NCBI GenBank assembly: GCA_963573305.1
Contig: OY754327.1
Span: 144,500,855-144,564,854 of the forward strand
Origin: Pyrrhosoma nymphula
Lineage: Eukaryota; Arthropoda; Insecta; Odonata; Coenagrionidae
Direction: 5' to 3'
Length of the DNA: 64,000 nt
The notes beneath the pieces are model-generated. The model was not told the DNA's origin, did not search any database, and saw only the letters and a program-made list of their open reading frames with translations. Shown one piece after another: positions 47,641-61,260 of the stretch (within the stretch, counting starts at the first letter, position 1; each line of letters starts with the position of its first letter). The position numbers and the translations under genes were made by a program.

Positions 47641-48844
47641 TGAAAAGATGTTCCCATCTTGTGTGTATTCCCTCATATTAATTTGATTTTTTCTCTCAGC
47701 AGCGATTTCTTTTCCTTGTCACAAAATGCATTTTCTTCGAGCTTAAAGGCTGCATGGATTGAGCATAGCGAAGTACTTCCGTCCTCAATACTATTTTATG
47801 CTGTTAGAAATATCTGCTTGCATATGTATTGCTAAGCTTGTTTTGCTTCCGTTGATGGATGAGTTTCAATTTGTGGATTATTTTATTCTTCCGCTAAATA
47901 AATTTACTATGAATATTATCACACTGAACGTCTCGTGATTTATGTTTTGCCTGCATCAGAAGTTTACATTTCTGCTTTAGAAATTGTAGAAATTACATGC
48001 CTCCCCATTACTGAATTACATTACATTATTAACACGTGATAATAAAAATTAAAATAATAGTTTTTATTCCATTTTTTCGGTAACAGAAAACAGATCGTCT
48101 TTTCGATTTTTATATCGTCTAATATCTCCTATTTTGCCTATTTTTAGTTTCAGTCAGCCTTTGCAGAGTAAAATGTCGAACTGTTTTTCTAATTTCTTCT
48201 AAAATGATATTTGAATTTAGGTTTTATTACTTTGATCAGGATTTTTGCAACAAATACTTGCATTGTGTCATATGCTCTTGGATTTCTAATATTCTTTTCA
48301 AATGCAGTTCTGTATCACTAGCGTTTTTTTAATTTAGCGATAACGGTGATAAAGTTTGAATACATAACAATTTACTCGCGTAAACTTTAATACAAAAACA
48401 TTCCAATCCCAGAAAATAGAAATAATTTCGAATGAGAATTACTGTGTCCCCAGTTTTGTTTTTAAATAACATGGTATGCCTTCAATGTTTATTGCTTCTG
48501 ATTGCAATTCGTGTTCACAGTTCCGGTGAGTTCCATAACTTAAGGAGGTACTGCGGTAACTTCTTGGAAGCGTGAAATCATTCTCTGAGATTTGGGAAAA
48601 GATTCTTGTAGCCTCAGTAGCAGATATTTTGCAGTTGACCATGGAGAAGAGATAATAGTATATCATATTTAATTCTCAAGAAAAATCCCAGAACGAGAAA
48701 CAGAACGGGTTTAATTTATTGGAAAGGAAAGAGTTGCGGGGTTAGCTTGAACTCTGACTGCAAGATTAAAGGAATAAAGTTCTTCTCTACCGTGAAATAC
48801 AGTGGAAGACCGTCTCAAAATTAGGTGGACCTCAGAATTATCAA
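47641..48844. other. AT-rich stretch, nothing recognised
   Basis: No features recognised. Confidence 0.5.
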
Positions 48845-49135
48845 GAAATTAGTTTTCTTGGGTGGCGTGTTTGGAGTGTGGGTGGAAGGGGTCTTAAGGA
48901 AGGGGATTCCTCGGGAGGACTAGGGGGAAGGAGACTGGCTGTTTGCGGCGGCTTCTCATAATGGGAGTGTGGGAGGATAAGCCAGAAGTTTTCGTGGGAT
49001 CTTCGTCGTCTGCATGGCGCTAGCTTTACTCGCCGGATAGAGGGGGAAGTGTTGGAAAAGTGAGAGAAAGAGAGGAGGGAGTTGCGAGGTGGTCGTTGGT
49101 TTGTGTTAGGGGAATGCGGGGCATCATGAGGGACC
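48845..49135. repeat. Purine-rich island
   Basis: G/A-rich on the plus strand, with GGAAGGGG and GAGAGAAAGAGAGG words. Minus-strand frames are Pro/Ser-rich low complexity. Confidence 0.5.
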
Positions 49136-50444
49136 ACGGCTGCCACGAAGCAAAATGTTGGAGATGGATATCGCGGGATTCTCATCAGGCAACGAATGTA
49201 TGCATTTTTTCACGCGCTAAAGTACACGCTAACATATGTTCGTTTATTGCAAAGTGTTCTTGAAGTAAATAATTTTATCTTTCCGCTCGGTTATCCACCA
49301 GTACTTATTGCTAGAGTGATAAGAATCATTTCGTAACAGATAGAGGCATCTGATGGTTATATTTGTTAAGCTCCACGGATTTTGGTGGAGGAAGAAAAAT
49401 ATACTTATCTATCTACTCCTTCTTTTACGTCATGTAATGACTTCTACATGGATTAATAAACCTAATCATGCTCGTGAAAGAATTATTGATAACTATGGTG
49501 GTTTTTGAGTGATTTTGGGAATAAGAAAAACCATAAATAAAACATTTCTGTTCTAAGTTTTTTTTAAAGTATCCTAAAATATGTATGCTTATTTTCCGGA
49601 TTCACTGCCAATGGGATGCATCCGAATGTATCCATTTGGAAACAGAACGCTTAAATTCATGTATACATTTAAATTTACCGTTACGTCTTTGTTTGTGTTG
49701 GACTTATTTGAAGAAAAATTGTGAGTTAAGTTACAGTTTAAATAAATGGAACTAAATGGCATGCTTATTTATTTAAATGAGTGTATCGGTATCAGGTAAC
49801 AAATGTCAAAAGAACCGTACATTACATTTTGTTTGCGCTGATTTAAGACTTTTGATTTCAGTACTAGTGATTTCTGTAATAGATATATTTGGCCTTATGA
49901 AGCTAATTTATTTATTATTTACCGTCATATTACTTCTTGAATTCTGGAGCTAGTCAAAAAAAGTATTTAATCGTAAATACAAATTGACATAATATTTTAA
50001 TTACACGGCAGCCAACTGTTTTAGGATGGCGGCTGCATTGCTTAAAAGTGGAATTTGAGACATTTTGCATTAGTGGTTTACGGATCAAGCATGTTTATTA
50101 ATCGAAATAAATTTTTGGCTCAAAATGTGATAATGCCTTGTTGTTTAAAGTCTTATTAAAGCACCATGTTGATTCGGAAAAATTATTTTCTTTCTTTGTT
50201 AATGATGGATGATATTGAACCCATGATGTTTCACCTTAGAACTATGGGCTTATCTTTCAATTGGTGGTAAGGGCTAGTTTACTACGAGGGGTTAAAACAT
50301 ATTTATGATTAGAGTAATTATAGTAGGCTTTTACCGTCAGCAACGTAATTATGATAAAAGGGAATAAGAGAAGGTTTAAACTGTCATAATTATTAACGAA
50401 TGATAGTTAATATTTAGGGCATCGAAATAAGAACCCATTCCCCT
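49136..50444. other. AT-rich stretch, nothing recognised
   Basis: No features recognised. Confidence 0.5.
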
Positions 50445-50930
50445 GCCACGCAGTCATTCAGCCTCGACTTCCCGCTGCTTTCATATTATTCCGAACTCCG
50501 TCTCCTTTCTGACCCTCGCCTCTTCCCACTCTCGCCTCTGGTTCGCACTAACCACCCTCACCCTATACCCTCTTATTTCTCTCGCATCTCCCCTCGACCC
50601 TCCTTCCTCTTCGCCGAACCAACCCCCAACATCCACTCATTTCTCACCCCTTTTAACCCAGCCGCTCTCTTCTCCCTTGCATCCCTTCCGCCCGTTCTTC
50701 CCGCTTCCCAGGGTAACATACTTTGCCCCTCCACTTCGCCGCGCCGCTAAAAAGCCTCCGCCGCTGCTGTCCCCTCCCGCACTTATTCTTCGTTATCTCT
50801 CGGACCGATGTGTCTCCCGCACCCTTCTGCTCCCCCCCCCCCCGCTTCCCCTCCTCTCCTTCCCCCGCGAGCTCTCCTCCTCCGCTTGCTCCCTCTCTCG
50901 CCCCGCTCCTTAATATCCTTTGCTTGTTAT
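50445..50930. repeat. Polypyrimidine island with C12 run
   Basis: C/T-rich on the plus strand, with an uninterrupted run of 12 C at 50,832-50,843 and CpG in the middle part. Low-complexity frames only. Confidence 0.65.
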
Positions 50931-52139
50931 TTCCACGCAAGTAAAAGATGCCATCCCTCTTGTTTCCAATAGTTCATACTTTCCAGCGTCGTAATTAATT
51001 TTCTTTTTATGTTACATGCCTCCGGTCTCAGAGCCATTTTTCTGCGCTTTATTTTGCGTTATTATATTCCCCGCGCCGGCCTCAGTTGTTGCTCTTTAGT
51101 GCGTTCCTTTGTACGTTTCCCTTGATTTAATTTGAGGTGAGGAAATTATTTCCCGAGAAACCCGTCCAGTTGGCCCACATTCTCCGTTCTTCAGCTTTAT
51201 CATTCGCTCATCACGTTATTTATTATCGCAATGAGTTGAATTTTCATTTCATTTCCGGATGGATAATTAGGTGGTACATTTAAATGTTTTATACCTCCAT
51301 GTTGAGCGGTGAAAGTTTTCCCTCTGGATAAATTATTAAGCTTTTTAATATTTTTTACCGCTCACTGTAAAAAACATTGTTACAAGATTACCATCAGCCT
51401 ACAATTTTACTCAGGTATGTACGTCTGATGAGGTAGACGCTAGGCCAAGAGTATGCTTTCACAATGACGATAGTGTTTGAGTAAACTGTCACTGTAATGT
51501 AAAAAAATGATTTCACAGCATCGCTTTGATATAGTTTTAACCACATTTTCATTCTGAAGCTTCCTTTAGGCAAGAATCGACTGTGCTGTAAAAGCCAACG
51601 GCTTGCACGATCGAATAGGTTTACACGAACATTTAGTGTCAGAAAATGATGACGTTTAGATTCCGTGCTCATAGTTGTACATCAAAGACAAGTATTTGAT
51701 CTGCACCGTCTATAGATTTCGAATTCTCTAAACTAAAAATAAAATTGACTAAGCTTTTGTAAAAAAAAAATACTATTTAGAGATCGAGCGAAAGAAAACC
51801 TGCCGATACCGTTGTAGCGAGTTGCATTTTGTTTAGAATCCTGGAGAGTTTTAATAATTAAATTGTGTCTTTTTCGTGTTTTAAATATACATATCGTTTC
51901 TTCTTCATGAATTTTTGTGCAATATATAATGAAAAAACTAAGTTATGTGTAGAAGCTACGCCCTTATATTCCAGCCTATTTAAAATATGGAATATCAGGT
52001 GCCAGAATTTGGCTTCAAAGACATGTAGGTATTGAATTTCGGATTTTGAATGATGTTTTAAGTACCTAGTCTTAAATATTTGGAGAATTTAGTTTATTGA
52101 GAGATTAAGCGTGGAAAGTGATAGGAACTAAGTGTGGAA
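50931..52139. other. AT-rich stretch, nothing recognised
   Basis: No features recognised. Confidence 0.5.
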
Positions 52140-52315
52140 CCACGACAGTATAGTAAAAGATGGACAGAGAATGCGAAGGATGATTGGAGGTGAAGAATGT
52201 CGACGGGAAGTATGAGGAGACGAGATCAGAGGTTGTGGAAGGAAAATGGTCTGGAATAAGATCTCTGAAATGGAAGCAGGAGGATTCGAGGCGTGGCGGT
52301 GGATAGATAATATTT
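52140..52315 (+). mobile_element. Possible LINE reverse-transcriptase scrap
   Basis: One frame reads GDEIRGCGRKMVWNKIS followed by EMEAGGFEAWRWIDNIS. The last part resembles the 'LEAFEMW.WRRM..IS' block near the end of LINE reverse transcriptases, in a purine-rich segment unlike its AT-rich flanks. The similarity is short and has stops nearby. Confidence 0.35.
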
Positions 52316-53994
52316 CACCTCCTTTGCCGTATATTAAGATTGCCGTTCGTAAACCGCGTAAACGTTGCTGCGTCAGAACGAGCCAGATGATTTCGCACTT
52401 CGTTGAATAAATTTCTTTAAAATGTATACACCTAAGTGTGTCTTAATATCTCAAGGTCTTTTTTTCTCAATTGTTAGCAAAGTATTGTAATATAGGCTAC
52501 TGCGTAATTCCACCCAGGTGCCAACAGTTCCTGAGAGGTGCTCTGTTATGAATTATATTCAAATAGTGTATCATTGTTTTCTTTCTTGAGAATTTTGTTC
52601 CTAGAGAAAATTGGAATAATAGAATACTAAAAGTCTCAGAGTGTCTTTTAGTTGCAACGATGTACACTGAGGAAAACATTAATTGGCATTGCACAATGGG
52701 CACAGAGGAAAGCATTAAAGTCTTTGGGATTGCAAAAGAGGCTTCCATTGAAAAGAGAATATTTAGGTTCGTGGTATTTTAGGGAAAACTTCATTGGCCA
52801 TTATATCATAAACAAACAGTCATTTAATTCTCAACTATGGGCTCAAGCACCACACTCCGACATTATTTATTTTTCCATATTCACTTACTGATGTCAGAGT
52901 GGAAGCAAGCCTTAATAAAGTGTTTTCAATAAATCGGTCAGCTTTTTTTCAAATCGAGTTGATAGACGGATGAATATGAATACAACTCAAACCACATAAT
53001 GGTATATTTATATCCAAATGACTGTATTTCCCTCTACCGTGAATACTTTATCTCGGTCTGAAATGTGTTTTACAAGCCATATCCTTTTTATAATTTTAAT
53101 TGCTATCTATATTTATGTAACATTGATGATTAATCATTGTTGCTACGAGATTTATGAGAGCTTATGTTCTAGCATGGAATCATTGACTTGGAAATTTCTA
53201 TCCGCCTATTGTTGTAAATCGATGCTTACCTCAATCTCACATTGCTTTCTATTGTGAACAGCTATTTGACGGTGGCTTACAAAATAGTGCTTTCTTGGAT
53301 CAGAACCACCAAAACCATTATTATTGTGAAGGGGAAACGCGTATGTAACCATACATTTTTCATTCAATTTCCCGTTGGTGAGAGAAACTAATCCACCGAC
53401 TCATAATAGCCTTAACTTTGAGATAGGATGTCTAGCATAAACAAACGACGTTAAATTCTGGATGACGACGACGGACTTTCCCAAGCCCTATCGGCGTCTC
53501 CATCCTCTTTCAGTTCGAGACGTTTCACCCGGTTTCACTCTATTAGTCCGACTGCCACTCTGTGTGGTTTATTCCTCAGCCTCAGTTGGGTGTGATTAAT
53601 TAGAGCAGCAAAATAAGCTTTCTTTGCTGCGCTTCTCATTATATACTGTTTATAGATTTCGGCTATTCGCTTTAAAGAGGGTATATTAAATATTGAAAAA
53701 CAAGAAAGGTCCTATTTACAAGAAATTTCAACAAAGGTAAAATGGAGTCCACATTACCACGGTTTAGGAACGGCGGTGGATACTCAAACGACTTCCAAAC
53801 ATGTGTAAGAACAATACACGCACGAGTGTTCCAAAGGCAAATGCATATGGCAAAATAGCACTGATTGGCTTAAGCTATCACAAGTCAAAAGCGGCTTCTT
53901 ATGGCAATATTTCATTAAAATGCAAACTCAATGATGTGTTGCCTGTATGCTTAAGCGAGAAAAATGTATTTAACAGATAACACGTGCAAACTGA
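52316..53994. other. AT-rich stretch, nothing recognised
   Basis: No features recognised. Confidence 0.5.
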
Positions 53995-54085
53995 AACAGG
54001 GATCGAATCTTTTAACTCGTTCCTTTCAGTGAACGAGAACGAAAAGAACGAGTCCGTCAAAGGAACGAGACTACCCATCTGTAAA
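53995..54085 (-). mobile_element. Possible DNA-transposon end with AACGAG subterminal repeats
   Basis: AACGAG occurs at 54,032, 54,047 and 54,064, with an inverted CTCGTT at 54,016. On the minus strand the segment begins AGATGGGTAG (54,081-54,072), a terminus-like word. No partner end was found in the window. Confidence 0.35.
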
Positions 54086-54359
54086 TTTCGCAAGATTTAG
54101 GAGTCCTTTAGCACTCAAGTTATTAGTGTTTCGCAATCAATTACAGATATACGCATAATTTTTTTAGTATTCCAATAGTTTTGAAGTATTTAACTAGCCA
54201 CAATGTTTTGGCTCTAAATTGGCATATTCGGTAATAATCGGTATTCGCGCCGAAACTCTTAAGCCCTAGCTGTTGCACTACCATATATGCTTCTACCATT
54301 CGGCAAACGCCGATAAATGCGGAAGCGCATATTATCTTTATCATCTATCGGCTCTCGTT
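54086..54359. other. AT-rich stretch, nothing recognised
   Basis: No features recognised. Confidence 0.4.
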
Positions 54360-54960
54360 GCTAGCAATCGTTTCGATGGCGCTGCCAGTAGCTCAACTCC
54401 GTTCACTCAACGCTAAGGACTTCCCTCCTCTCTTCCTCTCTCCTCCCGTCCCTCCTCGTCTTCTTCTCCTCCTATCCGCATTCTCGACCACCCCTCCTCG
54501 ACTTGGCCTCCCCTTCTTCCTCAGCTTCCCCGCCCACTCCCAGACCGCCTACCACCACTCTGGGGGCATCTTTTGGGAACCGGTCGAATTGGAATTGGAG
54601 GAGTCCCAGAAATTTCTTGCGGTCGGCGTGCGAGTTTTGGGAGCCAGTCAGAGAGGGAGGGAAAAGTGAAGCCGCCACCGCGGCCCCGCCCACCCCAGGC
54701 GGCTCTACGGAGGTCGAAGAGACGTGGAGGGGATGGAGAGGAAAAAAGAAGGAAAGAATTAGTTCAGATAGAGGAGGAGGAGGTGGTGTGGGTTTCCGGG
54801 AGCTGCCCCCGGTAGGAGAAGGATCATAACCAAGGAGCCGCCAGCCTGTAACGAAGAGAAAGGGATGGAGGATGCTGTGTGAGGAGAAATGGAGTGCGAC
54901 GGTGGGAAGGGGTGGTTGAGATGGATGGGGTGCCCTCCTGCCACTGGACTCGATGAGCAC
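54360..54960. repeat. Pyrimidine-to-purine switch island
   Basis: C/T-rich at about 54,415-54,540, mixed to about 54,640, then G/A-rich to 54,960, including GAGGAGGAGGAGG near 54,771. Frames on both strands are low complexity. Confidence 0.6.
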
Positions 54961-57434
54961 GGGTGGGATAAGTGCTCGGGGCTCTATGAATTATGAATTC
55001 CGACCTTAGAATAAAAAAAAACTGCAGTACCTTCCCTACTTCTCGGCGGAATTAAATATTTTCATATTCATAATATGAAATCATCATAATTCATTGTCAC
55101 CAAAACTTACCAAGGTGTTCTATGATGGAAATTTTAGAAAGAAGAAAGTTCTTCACGATGGCCCGCGCAGTAGGTTTCCTGCTTCGATAGTATACGCAGA
55201 AGCTGAATAATTTTGAAGTGGTGTTCTGGAAATCTGCTATAATTCCGTGTCATAAAGAATGATTGGCGTAAATAGCATTTTTTGTGACCCTTTTGAGCGG
55301 AATTTTACCGGTGGGAAAGGAATTTCAAGGATATCCGTACCTCTTGCGATAATCGGAAGGCAATGAATGAGTTTGATTGAATGAATTCATGGTTCCCCTC
55401 TCGGGATCAACCTCAGATTCTCGGGTGCAAATATGGGTTGCGTTCGGTAACGATTTGAATGTAACCCAGGGTATAATTTGCTTGAAAAAATGACTTCAGT
55501 GTGGAGTAAATCTTAGAGGAAGAATAGGAAGAGTTTCTTTTCTCGATACTTAAGATTCAGGCTATTTTGTGCCTCAAGGTTTAATGCGAAGAGAATATTA
55601 CTCGCGGCTTTAACAATTTTATTGCTGATAATGTTTGTGAATGGTGCTCTTTTCTCGGGTAATTTGACTTTAACTTAATTGGTTATAAGCTCCTCTGATA
55701 AACGATTGGAAGTTTCTTCTTTGGAATACCGTATACGAAATGATATAGAAGATAACAATTTTCCAGAATTTCTCGTTGTGATTCTAATGATATAACTCTC
55801 AGTTCTATTTTTCTGTTCTTCAATTTTTACATGAATCTAGTCAATGCCCTTTTCCGAGTTGATCAAACAATAGACAAGTTATCCGTCACTAACGTGTACT
55901 CGTCATTCCCCTACTACTTTTTTAGTTAGTACTCGCAGTCTTCTTGTAAATAATCAAAGAAAAAAGTATTGGGTATTTAATTATCTTATTTCTCCTTTTT
56001 TCCTGAACATTAGCGAGGACAAGAACATGATAGATGTTCGGAATGGTGAGGTCCAAAATGGAGCTATAATCTGGCGAGAGAAACAGGTTCAATTTTAGAA
56101 CGATTCAGACGAATAAATGGGAATATGCCTCAGTCTGTTAACAAATTAGAGATTTACTTGACTGGCATGAGAATTTTGGGAATGGTTCTCATTCTACGCC
56201 AATCTCTTTTTGCCTTGAATGCCCATCAAACCAATACAGATCGAGTAGGAGGCCAATTTTTAATTTAATCATAACCTTCATGGATATTCTTATAAAGACT
56301 TCCATATATAGGTCTCCTTCGATAATTTTTCACCAAAAATCCATGTCTTGTAAAGAGCTTCTACTGATCGTATTTCGTTAATTGCGTGTTAGATCTTTGC
56401 AAGCACTAATTCAATCTACATGTAAATAACAAAATAAATTTCCACCCAATCGTTCAGTTACAAATGATATGCTAGTAAACATAAACCTTTATAGGTCTCC
56501 AGCGTCTATAAAAATTGACATAAAAACTCAATATTCAGTAGAACTCTTCATGAATAGGGTAAAGTTAATAGTTTCCGCTCACCTACAGTAAAATTAATGC
56601 TATTCCATATATATGCTATAGGAATGTGTTATGTAATATGCTTCTTCTTCGTGAACATAACGCACGCACTATTCCTGGCCTTAAAGAGTTCTGTATCATT
56701 CTTACTCTTGGGTTAGTCCATACTGAAACTCAAAATTAACCCCCATGAATAACTAAGGAAACTACATTTTAACGCTAAATGACATTCATTGGTCTGTATA
56801 AGTTTTCATCCCCCATCTTGTCGATTATATCAATAAAGAGGTAAGTTTTCCTTGTTGATATAAAACTACTACCTCCTTGATTTATTGAAGAGCTCATGTC
56901 AGTATTTTAAATTTTAGACTCAGCTACAGTTAAATATAATTTTTGTTTTCAATATTAATTGATAACACATAATTCTATGAGTAACTTCTAAGTTTGTCTG
57001 CTACTCCCATTTCTTGGGACTTATTCCTTGGGAACCTTGCTCCATAATATGCTAATACGCTATTCTTTGTCTTTTTTATAAATGGGCATTACTTCCATGC
57101 CCGCTTTTCTTGTAGATTTTATCGACTTGGTCCTTGTTTCATTTTCTTGTCAATGATGACACTAGAGCGTTGCATTGTGTAATTTTTATCTCAGTACTCG
57201 TGTCAAATAAGACGTGAGATAAGAATCTACAGCGTCCGGAGTTATTCGCTCATTATAACTTCCGCGGCATGTGCGTCTCTTCTTCATGCTTCCATTGTTT
57301 CTAGCTCCATAGCGTCATCACTGGAAATAGTCTTCATTCTTGGACCGTATACCGAGGAAGCTTGTGTTGTATGCCTTGTGTAGCCGAGCTTCAAATTATT
57401 TAAGAATCATCTCACCATAAAAATCTTAATGAGA
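54961..57434. other. AT-rich stretch, nothing recognised
   Basis: About 2.5 kb of AT-rich DNA without recognisable features. Confidence 0.5.
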
Positions 57435-57605
57435 TCGTCGTCCTTAGCGGGTGAAGTAGGAGAGCGGCAGAGGGTGAAGCAGATGGAATGGAAGTTGAGG
57501 GTAGAGAAGGGATTAGGGTGCTCCAGTGATGCACGGGAGAAGAAGCCGTCCGGAGAAATGGTCGGGAGAGGAATTAAAATGAATAAAGCATCGATGGCAG
57601 GAGAC
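57435..57605. repeat. Short purine-rich segment
   Basis: G/A-rich on the plus strand. A 61-codon frame has no recognisable domain. Confidence 0.4.
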
Positions 57606-58885
57606 GCGAAGTGAGTAGTCGCGGGACAAAGAAACGTCACATGTTAAAATGGGAAAGGAATGGGACAACAAAGAGCAGGGCAAAAGAGGATGGAGCCAAA
57701 CGAGAATATCTTATTTAAACGCAGTCTTTATTCACCTGCACGGCGTGCTGAAAGGATGTTTTATTTATACCCATTTCAACTTTGTTTATACCGTCGTCTC
57801 GCAGTACTCTCAGCAGGATAAATCATTTTATTAAACATTCACGCCATTCCTTGCAACTTGCGAACTTTTCTATTGCATTTTTAATATTTCACCGTTTTAT
57901 CGCATTTTTCATCGCTTAGCGTCCTTAAATTGCAGTCCTTCACTTTACTGCCACGATTATTCTATTCTGCAGGATGGCCGTACTCCATATCCTCCAGGTG
58001 AAGGAGGAATAATAAATTCCCAGGCACCGGGGAAAAAGTTTTGATCCCGCAGTTTTTGAGGCACTTGTGAAAGTTTTGCACTTTAGGCTCAAAACGCGGC
58101 ACCGCTTGCGACGGTGGGTGGGTGGTGAGTTTTTGGGGTAGGTACGCTGGTTTACGGGGCGACGGAGAGAAAGAAGTCTCGGGAGGAAGGAGTTGAGAGA
58201 CGAGAGGAAGGGCGAGAGGTGGAGTTGGCCTTCAAGGAAGCGAGTTGGTGATTTTAAAATAAAAGAGTTCGCTTTAGGAGGCAACGGTAGGGTATGTCAC
58301 CTGCAATCAAAAGTTTACGATGCCGTTTGATTTTATATTTGACTCCTTCGAGGCGTGTAAACCGTTAAGACTCTTGGGTAAAGTAACGGAATAAGGGGAT
58401 AACAGCTGGACATTTTGGTTTTTCGTCTGGGTAAGCATTCTCTTGCTCTGAACAAAGGATATATTTGAGAGAGATAAACCGTTCAACGCAGTGCTACTTT
58501 TCCTGAAAAAAATCTAATTACCCGATAGCATATTAATGCTATGTTTCATCGTGCCCTTTTAGCGTTTACTCCATTATAGCCTGAACTCAAGCAAAGTAAG
58601 GCATGGCGCGTGTAACAAGAATTTTTATGGGTGTTAGAATCATAGAGTGGCATTACATCCCCATAAACCGTTCTGCTATTATTTCCCAGTTATACAATTC
58701 CCATGTCCCGGAGAAATGTGAGAAAAAGAGAAAACGCTATCGAATAATCTTTGGTCCTTTGGCAAGAATAAGATTAGACAGAATCTGAAAATAGGATGAA
58801 GCTATAGGAGAAATGGGTTCTCCTAAGGAAACCGAATGTGTTTTGTGATGGATGCTCGTGGGGCGCTAAGCCGTTTAGGACTATT
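57606..58885. other. AT-rich stretch, nothing recognised
   Basis: A weaker purine-rich patch lies at about 58,095-58,250. Otherwise no features. Confidence 0.45.
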
Positions 58886-59103
58886 AATGCCGTATTACAA
58901 GATGAAAGATTTTGTACAAACGAATGTATATGAGATTGTACGTTTGTCTCAACGAAATTAGAACAGGTTCTATTTCCCGTGCAGGCATTGTGACATTCGC
59001 ACAAGCGTTCATACAATTTGCCGCTTTACACGATACATTTTGCCTCATGCAAGAGTTCTCGGAAGAGTTTGTACAAACAAATGTACCGTGTAAAACGGCC
59101 TTT
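58886..59103. mobile_element. MITE-like palindromic element
   Basis: A GCCGNTTTACA motif recurs. It is on the plus strand at about 58,888 (GCCGTATTACA) and at 59,020 (GCCGCTTTACACGATACATTTTG), and on the minus strand at 59,099-59,078 (GCCGTTTTACACGGTACATTTG). The last two form an imperfect inverted repeat around about 35 bases. TTTTGTACAAACGAATG near 58,911 resembles the inner TTTGTACAAACAAATG near 59,069. This looks like a short element with a duplicated end; no coding. Confidence 0.45.
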
Positions 59104-60329
59104 AGAGAGGGGAAAGTCGGAGACCGCAGATGATCTCGACTATAGGATCAAAGGTGTGCTGCATCTCATGACAGGAAAGTCAATGTGGGCTCAACATACG
59201 GTACGGTGCTTAGAGATGGTGTTTTTCCATTTTTTAGAATACGATTTTGGCGTTACATTTACACTTTATCTGGTAAACAATTAGTTCATATATATTTATG
59301 GATAGCTATTTTAGTGGAGATTTTCTTCTGAATAACGCTTCCTATCCTTCTATCTCCTTTTCATTTGACTAACCTAAGTTTTTATTACAAATTCTCGTTT
59401 TTATTATATTTCTAGCTAGTAGCAATTATCATTCTGGTTTCTTACTAGCACGCAAGGATATCAATTGCTATCCGTGAGATGTATTTTCTAATGTTTCACA
59501 TGACTACCTATTACTTAACACTATTTGTTATAGTAATCATAATGATATGCGATGTACTTGTCATCAAGGCGAAAAATTTGAAAACCCGTAGAAAATACGA
59601 TTTGCGATCCGATCAGTCAGGATGTACTTTCGCATTTCGCATTCTTTTTGCAAATTCCTTGTTATAAGTACTATGCCCGTCCTTACCTCTTGGTTTCTCC
59701 CGGCGTAGATTTTATAGCTTTGAAACCCTTCTCCTGTTAATACACTCTTTAAGGTGCTGTCCAGAAGTTTCTTTCTCCGATGAATTGAAAAAAATGTTTC
59801 TTCTTCTGAGATCGTGGTTGAAAATAATATGGTAATGCTAATGATTTTGAAAATAATAATCAATTAAATTTATGAATACTATTGCATAGGTTATCAGTGC
59901 ATTATTTGAATATTACTCCCTTGATTGATCTAGGTTTTATCATCAGAAAAGTTTAGTATTATTCAATAAAGCGTAAGTATCCAATTGGCGATGGTGTGAA
60001 AGGTTATATCGAGGGTTGGTAAAAGTAAGATAAATTATTATATTCAGTAATTTCAGGCTTGATTTCCCGGGACATATTTCATAATCACAAATTCAATTTC
60101 AATTAGTTGACATTTATATTTGTGTATGGTAAAGACAACTTTTTGTGGAAAACGCAAGTGCTGTCATAACGAGAAACCAAGACTCGTGTAAGCCCAACGA
60201 TCTGTATTAGATAATCACATCATCCCTATAAATGGGGCTGATTTAACGGTGTAGGTAAAAGAATTTCGGCCTTGCCCTTTAATTTCCATTGCCACCTTTG
60301 CGTTGGCACTCAGTCATTTTCTGAAATTC
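59104..60329. other. AT-rich stretch, nothing recognised
   Basis: No features recognised. Confidence 0.5.
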
Positions 60330-61260
60330 CCTCCTCTTTGTTTCAAACGCTTTTCTCTTCACCTCTCTTTGCCCAATCCCCCCTTTGACTCATTCAACCC
60401 CGCCGAAAACTCCAACCTCCACACGCCTCCACTCCACCCCACCACTCCCTGAGACCGCGTCGTCATCGCCGCCCCCTCTCCTGCTCCACAACCCACCTCC
60501 TCGCCGCTCGGGACCGCGTCCCCGTTCTTTTCTGCCTCCCACCACCAAGCGAGCAACCACCGAAGCACATGAAAATTCTCCGTCCATTCGATCCTCACCT
60601 CCACCAACCCCGATGCCCCGAAAGGCGCCTCCGTCCCAACCCCTCTGCAGAGACTCCGCACACTCCCCTCCCCCCTCAAGCACACCTACCCCCCCTTTCC
60701 TTCCCATCTCCTTTCCCTTTATCACGTCTTTCTATTTACCCTCGGAGTCGCGTAAATCGTCGAGAGCCCTTTATTTCATTCCTCTTGGAGGGCCTTTGAG
60801 GGTAAAGGGGTCGCACCGGAGGGGTCACTTTACGGTCAGCTCTTCCCCACTCCCCAGTCTCCTCTACCCACCTCCCCCCCCACCCGCGCACTCCGCGCCA
60901 CCGCAAGTCGCCGCCCTTGTCGTCCACCCCCCAACCCCCACTCTTCACCTTCTACCCAACCCCTTCCAACGTTCTCTACCCCCTTCCCAAACACCTCCGA
61001 CCTCGGATGAAACCATGTTCCCCTCCTCCTGCGCCATGAACCCTCCGCCCTCACACTCTCCCTCGGTGTTCTGCTACTAAATGGGACGATGATAGCGTCG
61101 CCATTCATTACTGGCCAAAAACCCACTCGCCCCTATCCCCAAGCCGTCCCTATTACAGCTACTCCCCCGTCCAAATAATTCCTCCATCTACATTTTACCC
61201 CCTTCTTCCCCTCTCCCTCTCATTATTCCTTCACCTCTCACCTCGAGCCTGTGCTACACG
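60330..61260. repeat. Large polypyrimidine island
   Basis: About 0.9 kb of C/T-rich sequence with C-runs. A short mixed break lies at about 60,740-60,840, and another at 61,080-61,130. Frames up to 231 codons are Pro/Ser/Thr-rich low complexity and not taken as genes. Confidence 0.65.

Noticed and set aside
60385..61080. 231-codon Pro/Ser/Thr-rich frame
   Set aside because: It lies wholly in a polypyrimidine island, with long minus-strand frames overlapping. It is composition-driven and has no recognisable motif.
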